Below, one piece after another: positions 7,457-15,128 of a stretch of 16,400 nt of DNA (position 1 is the stretch's first letter; each line of letters opens with the position of its first letter). The translations under genes and the position numbers were made by a program. A model generated the notes under the pieces. The model was not told the DNA's origin, made no database searches, and saw only the letters and a program-made list of their open reading frames with translations. The DNA is from Thermoproteota archaeon (GTDB lineage Archaea; Korarchaeota; Korarchaeia; B14-G2): assembly GCA_003661385.1 (NCBI GenBank), contig QMWA01000018.1, forward strand, positions 1 through 16,400. The letters run 5' to 3'.

Positions 7457-8116
7457 AGAGATCACATGGACAGGAGTAGAGATTGTAGACAGAACTTCAG
7501 CAGGGAGATCCAGAACGTGGTCTACCTTGGCTACTACTACAGTGTCACTTGAGGCAGCCACTGGAAACCCAGATACAACCTCATCCACATTGTTTATTGC
7601 CCTAGCCTCTCCCCTTAGACCTAAATTCCTCAGCTTAGATGCTATATAGCTTGCTAGAGCTCCACTCTTGCTGACTGGCTTATCAAAGAAGAAGTATACT
7701 GACTCTACTTTGGAGCTGCTTAGGGATAGTAGCATCAGCTCTATAGCCTTGTCAAAAGCAGCATCCATGTGAATCCTCCCATGGAGGCCCAGCGTATCTC
7801 TTAGCATCAGGTCATCACTTAGGTACAGTGGCTCTCTCCTTAATGCAGCTTCTATTGTGTGTAGAACATTAAACCCGTCTATGGCAAGCTCGAGGCCAGC
7901 TACCTCGCATAGAAGCAGCCTCTTACATATGGCGCTCATAGCAAAGCTTAAGGGGTGTATTGCTCTTCTGAGAGCTTTCTGGTATGATCTGCTTAGGCTC
8001 GTCATGCTAGTTACGAGCCTTAAGGCCTGGTCTACAGTCATCCCAGATTCCAGTAGGCTACGGTACACCGAGGCAGCTTTAGCAAGAGGATAAGGAGGAG
8101 GCTCAAGCACTATCAT
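7400..8116 (-). CDS. DUF434/COG2454 family protein
   Basis: 238 residues. The N-terminal part (~15-75) is helical with SLSRSYQKALRRAI, as in DUF434. The C-terminal part has LAIDGFNVL (77-85), a DD...LRDTLG stretch (101-110), YFFFDKPVSKSG (141-152) and SSDTVVVAKVDHVLD (189-203). These spaced acidic residues at strand ends (D80, D101/D102, D107, D145, D191) resemble a PIN/NYN-like nuclease fold. The family is conserved in archaea but has no established function that I know; RNA or nucleotide processing is inference only. Its ATG shares one base with the alaS stop (TAATG), so translation is coupled to alaS. The last 18 codons run antisense to the Arg-rich tail of the gene at 5414-7456 and are Ser/Pro/Gly-rich, probably an unstructured tail. 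Confidence 0.82.
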   Translation of the reverse strand: MIVLEPPPYPLAKAASVYRSLLESGMTVDQALRLVTSMTSLSRSYQKALRRAIHPLSFAMSAICKRLLLCEVAGLELAIDGFNVLHTIEAALRREPLYLSDDLMLRDTLGLHGRIHMDAAFDKAIELMLLSLSSSKVESVYFFFDKPVSKSGALASYIASKLRNLGLRGEARAINNVDEVVSGFPVAASSDTVVVAKVDHVLDLPAEVLSTISTPVHVISLVPESASQVSPSGSSAGP

Positions 8117-10878
8117 TACATAACCTTGGCTATAACATCTAGGATCTGCTGCCTCGACAAGGGGAAGGGTGTCACTAGCTGCGCTAACTTCTTGGATCCT
8201 CCTCCTTTGCCTTCAGCTACCCTAGAGAGTTCCTTAACGACTACATCAGCAGGCAGCCTCTCTTTGAGGGGGTCTGCGGCCATAACTACCGTGGGATACC
8301 CGCTATCAGTTGCAGCTTTAGAGCAAAGTACTATGACCACGTTCTCCCTGTGGGTTCTTAGATAGCTGTCTGCTGAGTCTATTAGTATGCGAGCCTCTGG
8401 TTCCTCTACCTCAACCACTAAGATCTTGACCCCACCTATGGTTGATGGATGAGCTGCTTCAATGGACGTGGTACATAGCTTGACCCTGAGCTTTCTGTTC
8501 TCGCTTCTCAGCAGCTTTACACTTGATACCAGGTCACGAACGGCGATAGGAATCTCCTCTATTCTCCTGTTTACTAGCTTAGCAGCCTCTGCTGCACTCG
8601 AGTAGACTTCAGCCACCTTCTTTACTGCAGGAAGGCCCGCGGAGTATACAAGACGTATGACGTTCTCTTGGATCTTTTCAGCCCTCAGCACCTTAATCAA
8701 GCCTATTTCTCCTGTGCGGCTTACGTGTGTGCCACCACATGCTTGGATGTTGAAGCCTTCCACCTCTACAATTCTGAGCTCTGCCCCCGGGACAACCCCT
8801 CCCTGGTATATTTCAAACCCGTATTTCTCTTCAGCTTCAGTTCTGCTCTCAAACCTCGCGTTTACTCTCCTATTCTCTGTGACTATCCTATTTGCTAGAA
8901 GCTCTATGTTCTCTAAGTCGCTTGTAGTGAGCGGCTTATAATGGCTTATATCCAGCCGACTTTCCTCGGCTCCAAGCTCAGATCCCGCCTGCCAGACATG
9001 GCTACCCAAGATCTCCTTTGCCGCACCTAAGAGTACGTGCGTTGCGGTATGCTGCCTCATTAAAGATATGCGTCTGTCCCAGTCCACTGTGCACTTTACC
9101 TTCATCTTACTGAAAAGCGGCTTGGACGACTCGACTTCATGTAGAACCCAGTTTCCTATGAGCTTAACGGATTTGACTGGGATCTTTAAGCCGTCTACGA
9201 TGATGAAGCCCCTGTCTGATGGCTGTCCTCCTCCTTCTGGGTAGAATATTGTCTCTTTGAGTAGTATGCCAGCTGGGGTCGCTGCTATGACTTCTGTTTC
9301 AAGCTCAGAGAGGTAGGGTTTCTCATAATAGACTTTACGTGTCGGGGGGTACTTCTTTAGCTCCTGGATTATGCTAGCGTACTTTACCTCTTCAGGTACA
9401 GGAGGAGCCTTTGGCTTATAGTGCCTTGCTGCAACTAGCTCGTAGAAGTTATCTGGGATGGTGACCATCATACCATGTTCTTTTGCTATCTTGGATACTA
9501 GGGTTGGAGGTATCCCGTGGGAGTCGTAAAGCTCTACTAGGTGTTCTACTGTGATGCTGGGCTCAGATGATATCAGCCTCTTTACGATTGCTGAGCCCTT
9601 CTTTAAGAGATTTCTGAACTTCTCCTCTTCGATCTCTACTATCTCAAGGATCCTATCTTCCTCCCTTCTCAGCTCGGGGAAGGGCTTAGACCATAATCCT
9701 ATCTGGAGCGCTATTAGCTCACTTAGGTGAGGAGGCTCTGGTAGAGCCCATAGCTTGCTTAGGGTTCTTCTGATGACCAGCCTGCCTAAGTATCCTTCCT
9801 TGGCATTTGAAGGTATGAGGCCGTCAGCTAGCATGAAGAGGATGCACTTAGTGTGATCTAATATGGTGTACAGCGATTCTAATGGGGTAAGCATGGCATC
9901 TAGTTCGGTAGGGGACATCCCTAGGCTTTCCGCGGCTTTCTCCCTGAGTTCTCTTAGGGGCTTACCTTCCTCTATCTTGCCCATTAAGCTGGATATCCTC
10001 GAGTACTCCTCTAGTATATGTGCTGGCGGTATTGTTGTTGAAGTCAGTCTTGCAAACTTTTCCACCAGCTCGCGATATATTGGAGGGAATGCTGATGGCG
10101 AGCCTTCAGCGAGCCAGGCGAACCGCTCTAGCCCATATCCCGTGTCTACTATCTTTATAGGTATCTTGTAGTACTTACCTTCATCTGTTACACCATACAT
10201 CATAAAGACGAGTGTTGCTATTTCAAGACCATAAGCTATGCACTCCAGGTCTGGGCCAGCATTACCTCCACCTTCCCATATGCCTTCCTTGTAGATGACT
10301 TCTTCTTCTGGTATATGTAGCACTTCTGTTACGAACTCATGGTGTATATCGACTGTCTCCTCTTTCCAGTACACTTCTTTTTCTGGGTAGTTAAATGCGT
10401 GGTGGGCCATCATTTCAAATATCGTTAGGTGCCTACCGAATGTGAGGCCTACTTTATCTATGTCCTTTAGCCGGATGCAGACTTGAGAGATACACAGTGG
10501 GTTTGCTGGAGGTGGAACTATGCCAGCAGTCACATATGGCTGGAATGCTATTATTGAAGCGTCTGTCAGGAATAGGTCCTCTCTCCAACGAGCTACAACA
10601 GGTCTTCGTGGGACTCTGGTGTGTCCTCTTCTCTCTAAGTATCTTAGGAACTGCTCTCGAACCTCGTCTAGAGTGAGCTTTGGGATACCTTTGACACCGC
10701 CTATAAATTTGTATGGGTCGCAGGGAGCCTCTCCGCAAGTTTCTCTATCAGGATCAGCAGTCCAGAAGTAGTCTCCACAGATCTTGCACTTTTTCCTGTG
10801 ATACCCGTGTTCCCTGAAGAAACTGAGCCTAAGCTCTTCCTCAACCTTGCTAGATAGAGGGTGCTCTTTCTTAGGCAA
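8116..10878 (-). CDS. alaS: Alanine--tRNA ligase (archaeal type)
   Basis: 920 residues; charges tRNA-Ala and hydrolyses mischarged Ser/Gly-tRNA. An archaeal N-terminal zinc ribbon is present (C31, C34, C48, C53). The class II catalytic core includes AFQPYVTAGIVPP (111-123), EGIWEGGGNAGPDLE (198-212) and motif 3 VDTGYGLERFAW (244-255). The editing domain has EGGGQPSD (548-555), HTATH (H610, H614) and CGGTH (C714, H718), the zinc ligands for editing, all intact. The C-terminal DHHA1-like domain (~810-920) carries GGGSKKLAQ (892-900) where GGGRxDxAQ is more usual. The start is TTG, preceded by GGGGT about 5 nt upstream; no other start in frame keeps the zinc ribbon. It follows rpl12 by 30 nt, a known archaeal neighbour order, and is probably co-transcribed with it. 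Confidence 0.97.
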   Translation of the reverse strand: MPKKEHPLSSKVEEELRLSFFREHGYHRKKCKICGDYFWTADPDRETCGEAPCDPYKFIGGVKGIPKLTLDEVREQFLRYLERRGHTRVPRRPVVARWREDLFLTDASIIAFQPYVTAGIVPPPANPLCISQVCIRLKDIDKVGLTFGRHLTIFEMMAHHAFNYPEKEVYWKEETVDIHHEFVTEVLHIPEEEVIYKEGIWEGGGNAGPDLECIAYGLEIATLVFMMYGVTDEGKYYKIPIKIVDTGYGLERFAWLAEGSPSAFPPIYRELVEKFARLTSTTIPPAHILEEYSRISSLMGKIEEGKPLRELREKAAESLGMSPTELDAMLTPLESLYTILDHTKCILFMLADGLIPSNAKEGYLGRLVIRRTLSKLWALPEPPHLSELIALQIGLWSKPFPELRREEDRILEIVEIEEEKFRNLLKKGSAIVKRLISSEPSITVEHLVELYDSHGIPPTLVSKIAKEHGMMVTIPDNFYELVAARHYKPKAPPVPEEVKYASIIQELKKYPPTRKVYYEKPYLSELETEVIAATPAGILLKETIFYPEGGGQPSDRGFIIVDGLKIPVKSVKLIGNWVLHEVESSKPLFSKMKVKCTVDWDRRISLMRQHTATHVLLGAAKEILGSHVWQAGSELGAEESRLDISHYKPLTTSDLENIELLANRIVTENRRVNARFESRTEAEEKYGFEIYQGGVVPGAELRIVEVEGFNIQACGGTHVSRTGEIGLIKVLRAEKIQENVIRLVYSAGLPAVKKVAEVYSSAAEAAKLVNRRIEEIPIAVRDLVSSVKLLRSENRKLRVKLCTTSIEAAHPSTIGGVKILVVEVEEPEARILIDSADSYLRTHRENVVIVLCSKAATDSGYPTVVMAADPLKERLPADVVVKELSRVAEGKGGGSKKLAQLVTPFPLSRQQILDVIAKVM

Positions 10879-10908
10879 AATGACCCCAAATATAGGTGTT
10901 GGAGGCTG

Positions 10909-11229
10909 CTATCCGAATAGGGCGCTGAGACCAGCTAGGGCTTCCTCCTCCTTCTCCTCTTCCTTCTTTTTCTCCTCTTCCTCCTTGGGCTTCTCTTCTT
11001 CAGCTGGCGCGGGTGCTGGCGCAGCTGCCTGAGCAGCTGCAGGAGCTGCAATTGGAGCCTTAAGGACCTCCTCTATATTTATCTCTCTTAAGTCATTGAC
11101 TAGCCTCTTAATCCAGGCTTCCTCCGGTGTAACTCCAGCTGCCTCTAGCACCTTCTTGAGGTTTTCTTCATTGATGTCCTTCTTCGCTTCATAAAGGAGC
11201 AAAGCGGCATACAGATACTCCATTGACAT
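10909..11229 (-). CDS. rpl12: Ribosomal protein P1 (archaeal L12)
   Basis: 106 residues. The N-terminal dimerisation and P0-binding domain begins [17 protein letters not shown]. An Ala/Pro hinge (~58-75) leads to a highly charged Glu/Lys stretch and the classic tail ending GLSALFG, which recruits translational GTPases such as EF-2 to the ribosome stalk. Two Met codons (11229 and 11223) could each be the start; AGGTG upstream is 10-11 nt before the first. The 35-nt gap to rpl10 contains a pyrimidine-rich stretch. Several P1 copies bind one P0, so separate extra expression would be sensible. Confidence 0.97.
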   Translation of the reverse strand: MSMEYLYAALLLYEAKKDINEENLKKVLEAAGVTPEEAWIKRLVNDLREINIEEVLKAPIAAPAAAQAAAPAPAPAEEEKPKEEEEKKKEEEKEEEALAGLSALFG

Positions 11230-11263
11230 CTTATCACACCTAAGGTGGAGGGGAAGGGTTGGG

Positions 11264-11274
11264 ATTAAAATCTT
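11264..11274 (-). promoter_or_regulatory. possible internal promoter for rpl12-alaS
   Basis: The minus strand AGATTTTAATC overlaps the rpl10 stop and is centred about 40 nt before the rpl12 start. It could boost P1 above P0, which would fit their unequal stoichiometry. The match is weak and may be only coding sequence. Confidence 0.25.
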
Positions 11275-12128
11275 ATGGCATCAGCTAAAGCCTTAGCCTT
11301 AGCTGCAAGCGCTGATAGGAGGAGAGGTAGGGTTTCTCTGGTATACCATCCAGTTGCTAGTGAAAGTTGGACTGCTCTAGACTTTGCGGTAGCTACTAGA
11401 AGAGGTATTATCGGGTATACTGGTAGTTCTAAGTGAGCCGCTAGCTTAGCAACTGACTCATAGGCCTTGTTTAGGCTGTCCACTATCTGCTGGGTGGGGG
11501 TGTAAAGAACCTCTGGTGGATAGAACGCGCCATCTTTGTCTATTGCGCCACTCATCTTAACTTTTACTCTTTTTGTCTTCATCTCCAGGTTCCTTAGTAG
11601 GTCTATTACTCCTCTAGAGAACCTTTCCCCCTTCTTGAGTATCACAGCGTCTTCTAGAATAGTTATCCTACCCTTCTCTACCTTGGCCTTTATGCCATAT
11701 GATCTAAGTGTTGTCAGGACAGGGCCAGGAGGTAGGGCTGTTGGGCCCTTCTTTATCACAATATCTTCTGAGGCTGCTTCATTAGGCCTAGGGTACATTT
11801 CCTCCTCGAACTTATCTAGTATTTCAGCTGTCTTGTATGGCGGTGTGTTTGAGAATATCAGGAGGAGAGTCTGTGGAAAGTGCTCTATCAGCTTCTCTAC
11901 GCCCTTTCTCTCGGATTTCCTCAGCGCTAGCCTGGCTAGGGTCTTCTTCGAGACCAATAGAGCATGATTTGCCCTAAGCTCACGTCTTACTCTCTTGAGG
12001 AGGCTGGCTGGCACACCTGCACATTCCGCTGCTGATATGTAGCTGTGAGATTTGGAGAGCTCTAGGATCTTTTGGATGGTCTTCACTTTCCTCTCAGGAT
12101 ATCTTCTTGGTTCGCTACTTTGAGGCAT
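11265..12128 (-). CDS. rpl10: Ribosomal protein P0 (archaeal L10), lacking the acidic tail
   Basis: 287 residues. Base of the ribosomal P-stalk: binds 23S rRNA with L11 and carries P1 dimers on C-terminal helices. [16 protein letters not shown] and [22 protein letters not shown] match the rRNA-binding domain, and the archaeal/eukaryotic insertion (~105-185, with [28 protein letters not shown]) is present. The P1-binding helices (~210-287) are present, but the protein stops at ALADAIRF. Most archaeal P0 proteins are about 300-340 residues and end with an acidic tail like that of P1; here the stop is followed by pyrimidine-rich DNA with no sign of a shifted tail. Start ATG 12128 has AGGGTG 7 nt upstream. 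It follows rpl1 by 11 nt. Confidence 0.95.
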   Translation of the reverse strand: MPQSSEPRRYPERKVKTIQKILELSKSHSYISAAECAGVPASLLKRVRRELRANHALLVSKKTLARLALRKSERKGVEKLIEHFPQTLLLIFSNTPPYKTAEILDKFEEEMYPRPNEAASEDIVIKKGPTALPPGPVLTTLRSYGIKAKVEKGRITILEDAVILKKGERFSRGVIDLLRNLEMKTKRVKVKMSGAIDKDGAFYPPEVLYTPTQQIVDSLNKAYESVAKLAAHLELPVYPIIPLLVATAKSRAVQLSLATGWYTRETLPLLLSALAAKAKALADAIRF

Positions 12129-12139
12129 TTAAATGCACC

Positions 12140-12805
12140 CTATGCACCTACTTTGACTGAGGGGCCCATAGTTGTCTTGAGGTATATGTCTTTTATGATC
12201 TGGTTGAGGTTGTGATACTTTTTTGCCAGGTACTCTACTACTGCCTGGAAGTTCTTGTATAAGTCTTCAATGCTCATGTCTTTTGTCCCGATAGAAACCT
12301 GTAGTACAGGTTGATCTCTCATTCTAAGCCTTATTGACCGCCTCATCTTCTCTACTACAGTGGCTACATCGTCTTGTGGAAAGCGGACCGGAATAGGGGT
12401 CTTTCCTCTTGGGCCTAGGATTGGCCCTAGGATTCTACCAACTATGGGCATTACATCTGTTGAAACTATGAAGAAGTCGTGGTGTTGGGCCATCTTCTTT
12501 AGAGCCCTCTTGTCATCCTTCATTTTCTCCAGCTCCTCTTTGGAAAGCACGGTGTCTGCGTTAGCTTCTCGAGCTCTTACTAGAACCCCTCCAGTTCCTA
12601 TGACGCATACTTTTGGCTTCTTGGATTTTCTTGGCACAGGAAGCTCTAATACATCGGATATCCTGGCAGATAAGTCTCTTTTAAGATCTAAGCCCTTAAA
12701 AACCACAACCATGTCAACTGACTCCAAAAAGTTCCTTTGAGGAGAGTTTAAGGCCTTTCTTATAGCGTCCTTAATGTCTTTTTCCTTGAGCTTTAAGGGA
12801 GACAT
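12140..12805 (-). CDS. rpl1: Ribosomal protein L1
   Basis: 221 residues from the ATG at 12805. Binds 23S rRNA to form the mobile L1 stalk at the E site; in several archaea it also represses its own mRNA. RILGPILGPRGKTPIPV is the family signature, and IRLRMRDQPVLQVSIGTKDMSIEDLYKN is typical of the archaeal protein. A longer frame begins with TTG at 12814, but the ribosome site AGGAGG (12815-12820) would touch it directly; the same site lies 9 nt before the ATG at 12805, so the ATG is preferred. The ATG is one base after the rpl11 stop, indicating translational coupling. Confidence 0.96.
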   Translation of the reverse strand: MSPLKLKEKDIKDAIRKALNSPQRNFLESVDMVVVFKGLDLKRDLSARISDVLELPVPRKSKKPKVCVIGTGGVLVRAREANADTVLSKEELEKMKDDKRALKKMAQHHDFFIVSTDVMPIVGRILGPILGPRGKTPIPVRFPQDDVATVVEKMRRSIRLRMRDQPVLQVSIGTKDMSIEDLYKNFQAVVEYLAKKYHNLNQIIKDIYLKTTMGPSVKVGA

Positions 12806-12806
12806 G

Positions 12807-13298
12807 CTACTCAACCTCCTTTAATATCTCATCAAACTCTCCGCTTTTTACAGCCTTAACCACCTCTTTAGGATCTTTTCCGTCTACTAGCACACCCATG
12901 CTTACACAAGTTCCTAGAACCTCTAGTACTGTCCCCTTAAATGTCCTACTTAAGGACTGAGGTCTCTTAATTTTCGCTATTCTTAGTACCTGCTCCATTG
13001 TAATTGATCCTATGAACTTCTTTTTAGCTTCTCCAGACCCTTTGTCAGCACCTAGCTCCTTTAGGATGAGAGCAGAGGTTGGCGGAGTTCCTACCTTTAT
13101 CTCGAAGTCCTTTGTCTCGAGGTCTACTATTACCTCTACTGGAACTTTCAGGCCCTTAAACTCCATGCTCTTCTTGTTTATCTCGGCGACGACACGGTCT
13201 AATCGGACACCAAGTGGGCCTAGTGCAGGAGCTATCGGGGGGCCTGGAGTAGCATTTCCTCCTTCGATTAGAAACTTGACAGACTTATATGGAGGCAT
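12807..13298 (-). CDS. rpl11: Ribosomal protein L11
   Basis: 163 residues. Binds the GTPase-associated region of 23S rRNA at the stalk base beside P0. The N-terminal domain has GGNATPGPPIAPALGPLGV (14-32), the proline-rich signature, and the C-terminal rRNA-binding domain includes ITMEQVLRIAKIKRPQSLSRTFKGTVLEVLGTC split over two helices. Start ATG 13298 has GAGGTGG 7 nt upstream, overlapping the end of spt5, with a 2-nt gap between the genes. The order spt5-rpl11-rpl1-rpl10-rpl12 is widely conserved in archaea. Confidence 0.97.
   Translation of the reverse strand: MPPYKSVKFLIEGGNATPGPPIAPALGPLGVRLDRVVAEINKKSMEFKGLKVPVEVIVDLETKDFEIKVGTPPTSALILKELGADKGSGEAKKKFIGSITMEQVLRIAKIKRPQSLSRTFKGTVLEVLGTCVSMGVLVDGKDPKEVVKAVKSGEFDEILKEVE
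12815..12820 (-). promoter_or_regulatory. Ribosome binding site deciding the rpl1 start
   Basis: AGGAGG on the minus strand, inside the last codons of rpl11, is 9 nt from ATG 12805 and 0 nt from TTG 12814. This spacing favours the ATG. Confidence 0.75.
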
Positions 13299-13300
13299 GT

Positions 13301-13765
13301 TTAGCCCACCTCACTAGATTCAGCTTCTTCTTTAGCTTGCTCAAGAACTCTTATCTTATCTAGGCTTATTGTTATCGTCCAAGCTGGGCTTATCTCAACA
13401 AGCGAGAGCTCAGCAACAGACTTCTGCTTGTCTACAGACCTTACTATAGCCTTAGCCCCCCTTAGTGCGCCATCTAATATCTCAACAACATCGCCTGGCT
13501 TTACTTCTATCTCAGGTACTCTTGTTATTAAGGACACTATCTCATCTACTTCTACTACTCCTCTTTGGATCCGTTTTATCTTCATGACCTTAGACGCTAG
13601 CTTTCTTACCTCGAAGACATTAGGAGCTTCCACGAATATTCTTCCCTTTAGCTTGCTCGTGTAGAGTATGGAGTATATTTGGAGGTTCATTAGCTTAGCT
13701 GTTTGAGCCATCACTAAAGCTACCTTTCTCTCCTGGCCTATTGGAACCCTTACTGCAAATATCAT
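13301..13765 (-). CDS. spt5: Transcription elongation factor Spt5 (NusG family)
   Basis: 154 residues. Binds the RNA polymerase clamp, usually with Spt4, and makes elongation processive; it can link transcription to ribosomes. The NGN domain (~1-85) begins FAVRVPIGQERKVA, with LKGRIFVEAPNVFEVRKL in the middle. The KOW domain (~92-145) starts KPGDVVEILDGALRGAKAIV. A short acidic tail ends the protein. Start ATG 13765 lies 5 nt after the secE stop; the ribosome site is weak (GGGTAG), which suggests coupling. No spt4 gene is in the window. Confidence 0.96.
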   Translation of the reverse strand: MIFAVRVPIGQERKVALVMAQTAKLMNLQIYSILYTSKLKGRIFVEAPNVFEVRKLASKVMKIKRIQRGVVEVDEIVSLITRVPEIEVKPGDVVEILDGALRGAKAIVRSVDKQKSVAELSLVEISPAWTITISLDKIRVLEQAKEEAESSEVG

Positions 13766-13770
13766 GTCTA

Positions 13771-13956
13771 CTACCCAGCTTGGATTAGTGTAGAGATGAA
13801 CTTAATTGTAAACCCAAAAAATCCTACCAAGAGTAGGCCTAGGAAGCATATTTTGAAAGTCGTCCATATCTCCTCTCTAGTAGGCTTCCGTGCTACCTGC
13901 AGTGTCCTTGATATATCTGATAGGATCTCACGAATCTTCACTATAGCACCCCTCAT
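13771..13956 (-). CDS. secE: Protein translocase subunit SecE/Sec61-gamma
   Basis: 61 residues, normal for archaeal SecE. An amphipathic cytoplasmic helix with the conserved ARKPTREEIWTTFKI (22-36) precedes one membrane helix (~37-57). It clamps SecY in the Sec61-like translocon. ATG 13956 overlaps the ftsZ stop as ATGA. A GTG at 13941 (codon 6) with GAGGGGTG 5 nt upstream is a plausible alternative, giving 56 residues that start MKIREIL. Confidence 0.95.
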   Translation of the reverse strand: MRGAIVKIREILSDISRTLQVARKPTREEIWTTFKICFLGLLLVGFFGFTIKFISTLIQAG

Positions 13957-15089
13957 AGCTCTTCTACACCTAGTTCAGCTAGATCAAGTATCCTTCTCAC
14001 GGTTTTCTCTTTTTCTCTTCTGACTCTTGATGTTATATATGGTGTTGATACACCTGTGACAACGAGAAGAACTCTCAGTAAGTCCTGTAGATCTTCTTCT
14101 ATTCTAGCACCCCATATTATGTCTGCATCAGGGTTTAGTTCTCCTGCAATTGACTCGACTACTTGGTTTACTTCTTCCAGAGTTATTGAAGGGCCTGCTG
14201 TGATGTTTATGAGGGCGCCTCTACCTCCTTTTATGTCCACTTCTAGAAGAGGAGTATTTAGCGCTGATGCCACAGCCTCCTCAGCCCTGTTTTCAGCGTC
14301 TGATTCCCCAAATGCAATCAATGCTGGGCCAGCATCCTCCATTATCGTCCTTAGGTCTGCGAAGTCTACGTTTACTAGGCCAGGTTTAGTTAGTGTGTCG
14401 GCTATGCCTCTAACCCCTCTGACTAGGATTTCATCTGCTACACGGAATGCTTCACTTAGTGTTAGCGTGGGAGATATCTGGAGGAGCCTCTCATTTGGAA
14501 CTATTATTATCGTGTCACAAGTCTTCTCCAGCTTCTCCAAGCCTGTTAGAGCGTTTTCCATCCTCTTGCGGCCTTCCATGTTGAATGGCAGCGTTACTAT
14601 GGCTATTACTAGGGCGCCAGCTGATCTAGCTGCCTTGGCCACTATAGGAGCCCCTCCCGTCCCAGTTCCTCCTCCTAAGCCGCAAGTCACAAATACAAGG
14701 TCTAAGCCCTCCACTATCTTCTCTATTTCCTCTAGGCTCTCTTTAGCAGCTTCCTCTCCTATTAGCGGATCGCCACCACATCCTAAGCCACCGCATAGTT
14801 CTCTTCCCAGTAGGAGCTTTCTCTTTGACCTTGTGATAAGGAGATGCTGTGCATCTGTATTCATTGCTATGGTGTCTATGTCCCTGCAGTCTTCCATTTC
14901 TAGGCGTGTTATGGTGTTACAGCCTGCTCCTCCTATTCCTATGGCAGCTATCCTAAGCCTGGAGAGTTCCAGGATCTTGAGGAGCTCCTCGTCATCTGGC
15001 GTCCTCGGTAGCTGCCTTGGTTGGGGACGAGACGACTCTCTTACTGGCCTCCTTAGACGCACCTTGTGCGGCACAGACACTGTGCTCAC
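13953..15089 (-). CDS. ftsZ: Cell division GTPase FtsZ
   Basis: 378 residues from GTG 15089. Tubulin-like GTPase that forms the division ring. Visible motifs: GIGGAGCN (51-58), MNTDAQ (76-81), the signature CGLGGGTGTGGAP (136-148), and the catalytic T7 loop VNVDFADLRTIM (239-250, D242 and D245 intact), so GTP hydrolysis should work. An Arg/Pro-rich extension of about 40 residues precedes the fold, and the C-terminus (353-378) is a charged helix. Position beside secE-spt5 is the usual context of euryarchaeal ftsZ1. GTG 15080 (codon 4), with GGTGA 6-7 nt upstream, is an alternative start. It overlaps secE by 4 nt. Confidence 0.96.
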   Translation of the reverse strand: MSTVSVPHKVRLRRPVRESSRPQPRQLPRTPDDEELLKILELSRLRIAAIGIGGAGCNTITRLEMEDCRDIDTIAMNTDAQHLLITRSKRKLLLGRELCGGLGCGGDPLIGEEAAKESLEEIEKIVEGLDLVFVTCGLGGGTGTGGAPIVAKAARSAGALVIAIVTLPFNMEGRKRMENALTGLEKLEKTCDTIIIVPNERLLQISPTLTLSEAFRVADEILVRGVRGIADTLTKPGLVNVDFADLRTIMEDAGPALIAFGESDAENRAEEAVASALNTPLLEVDIKGGRGALINITAGPSITLEEVNQVVESIAGELNPDADIIWGARIEEDLQDLLRVLLVVTGVSTPYITSRVRREKEKTVRRILDLAELGVEEL

Positions 15090-15116
15090 CTTCTTCTAGC
15101 TCTCAGCTCAGTCCAG

Positions 15117-15124
15117 CTTAAAAG
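15117..15124 (-). promoter_or_regulatory. TATA-like box for ftsZ and downstream genes
   Basis: The minus strand CTTTTAAG, preceded by a purine-rich GAAGA, lies in the 39-nt gap between argF and ftsZ and is centred about 32 nt before the GTG start. It may drive the ftsZ-secE-spt5-ribosomal transcript. Confidence 0.4.
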
Positions 15125-15128
15125 TCTT

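Noticed and set aside
10886-10895. TATA-like CTATATTTGG between rpl12 and alaS
   Set aside because: Only about 14 nt before the alaS start, so transcription would begin inside the gene; alaS is more likely co-transcribed.
11536-11967. 143-codon frame opposite rpl10
   Set aside because: Shadow of rpl10; composition is that of antisense frames.
14056-15099. 347-codon open frame opposite ftsZ
   Set aside because: Antisense shadow of a well-supported gene; Ser/Pro-rich composition, no family motifs.
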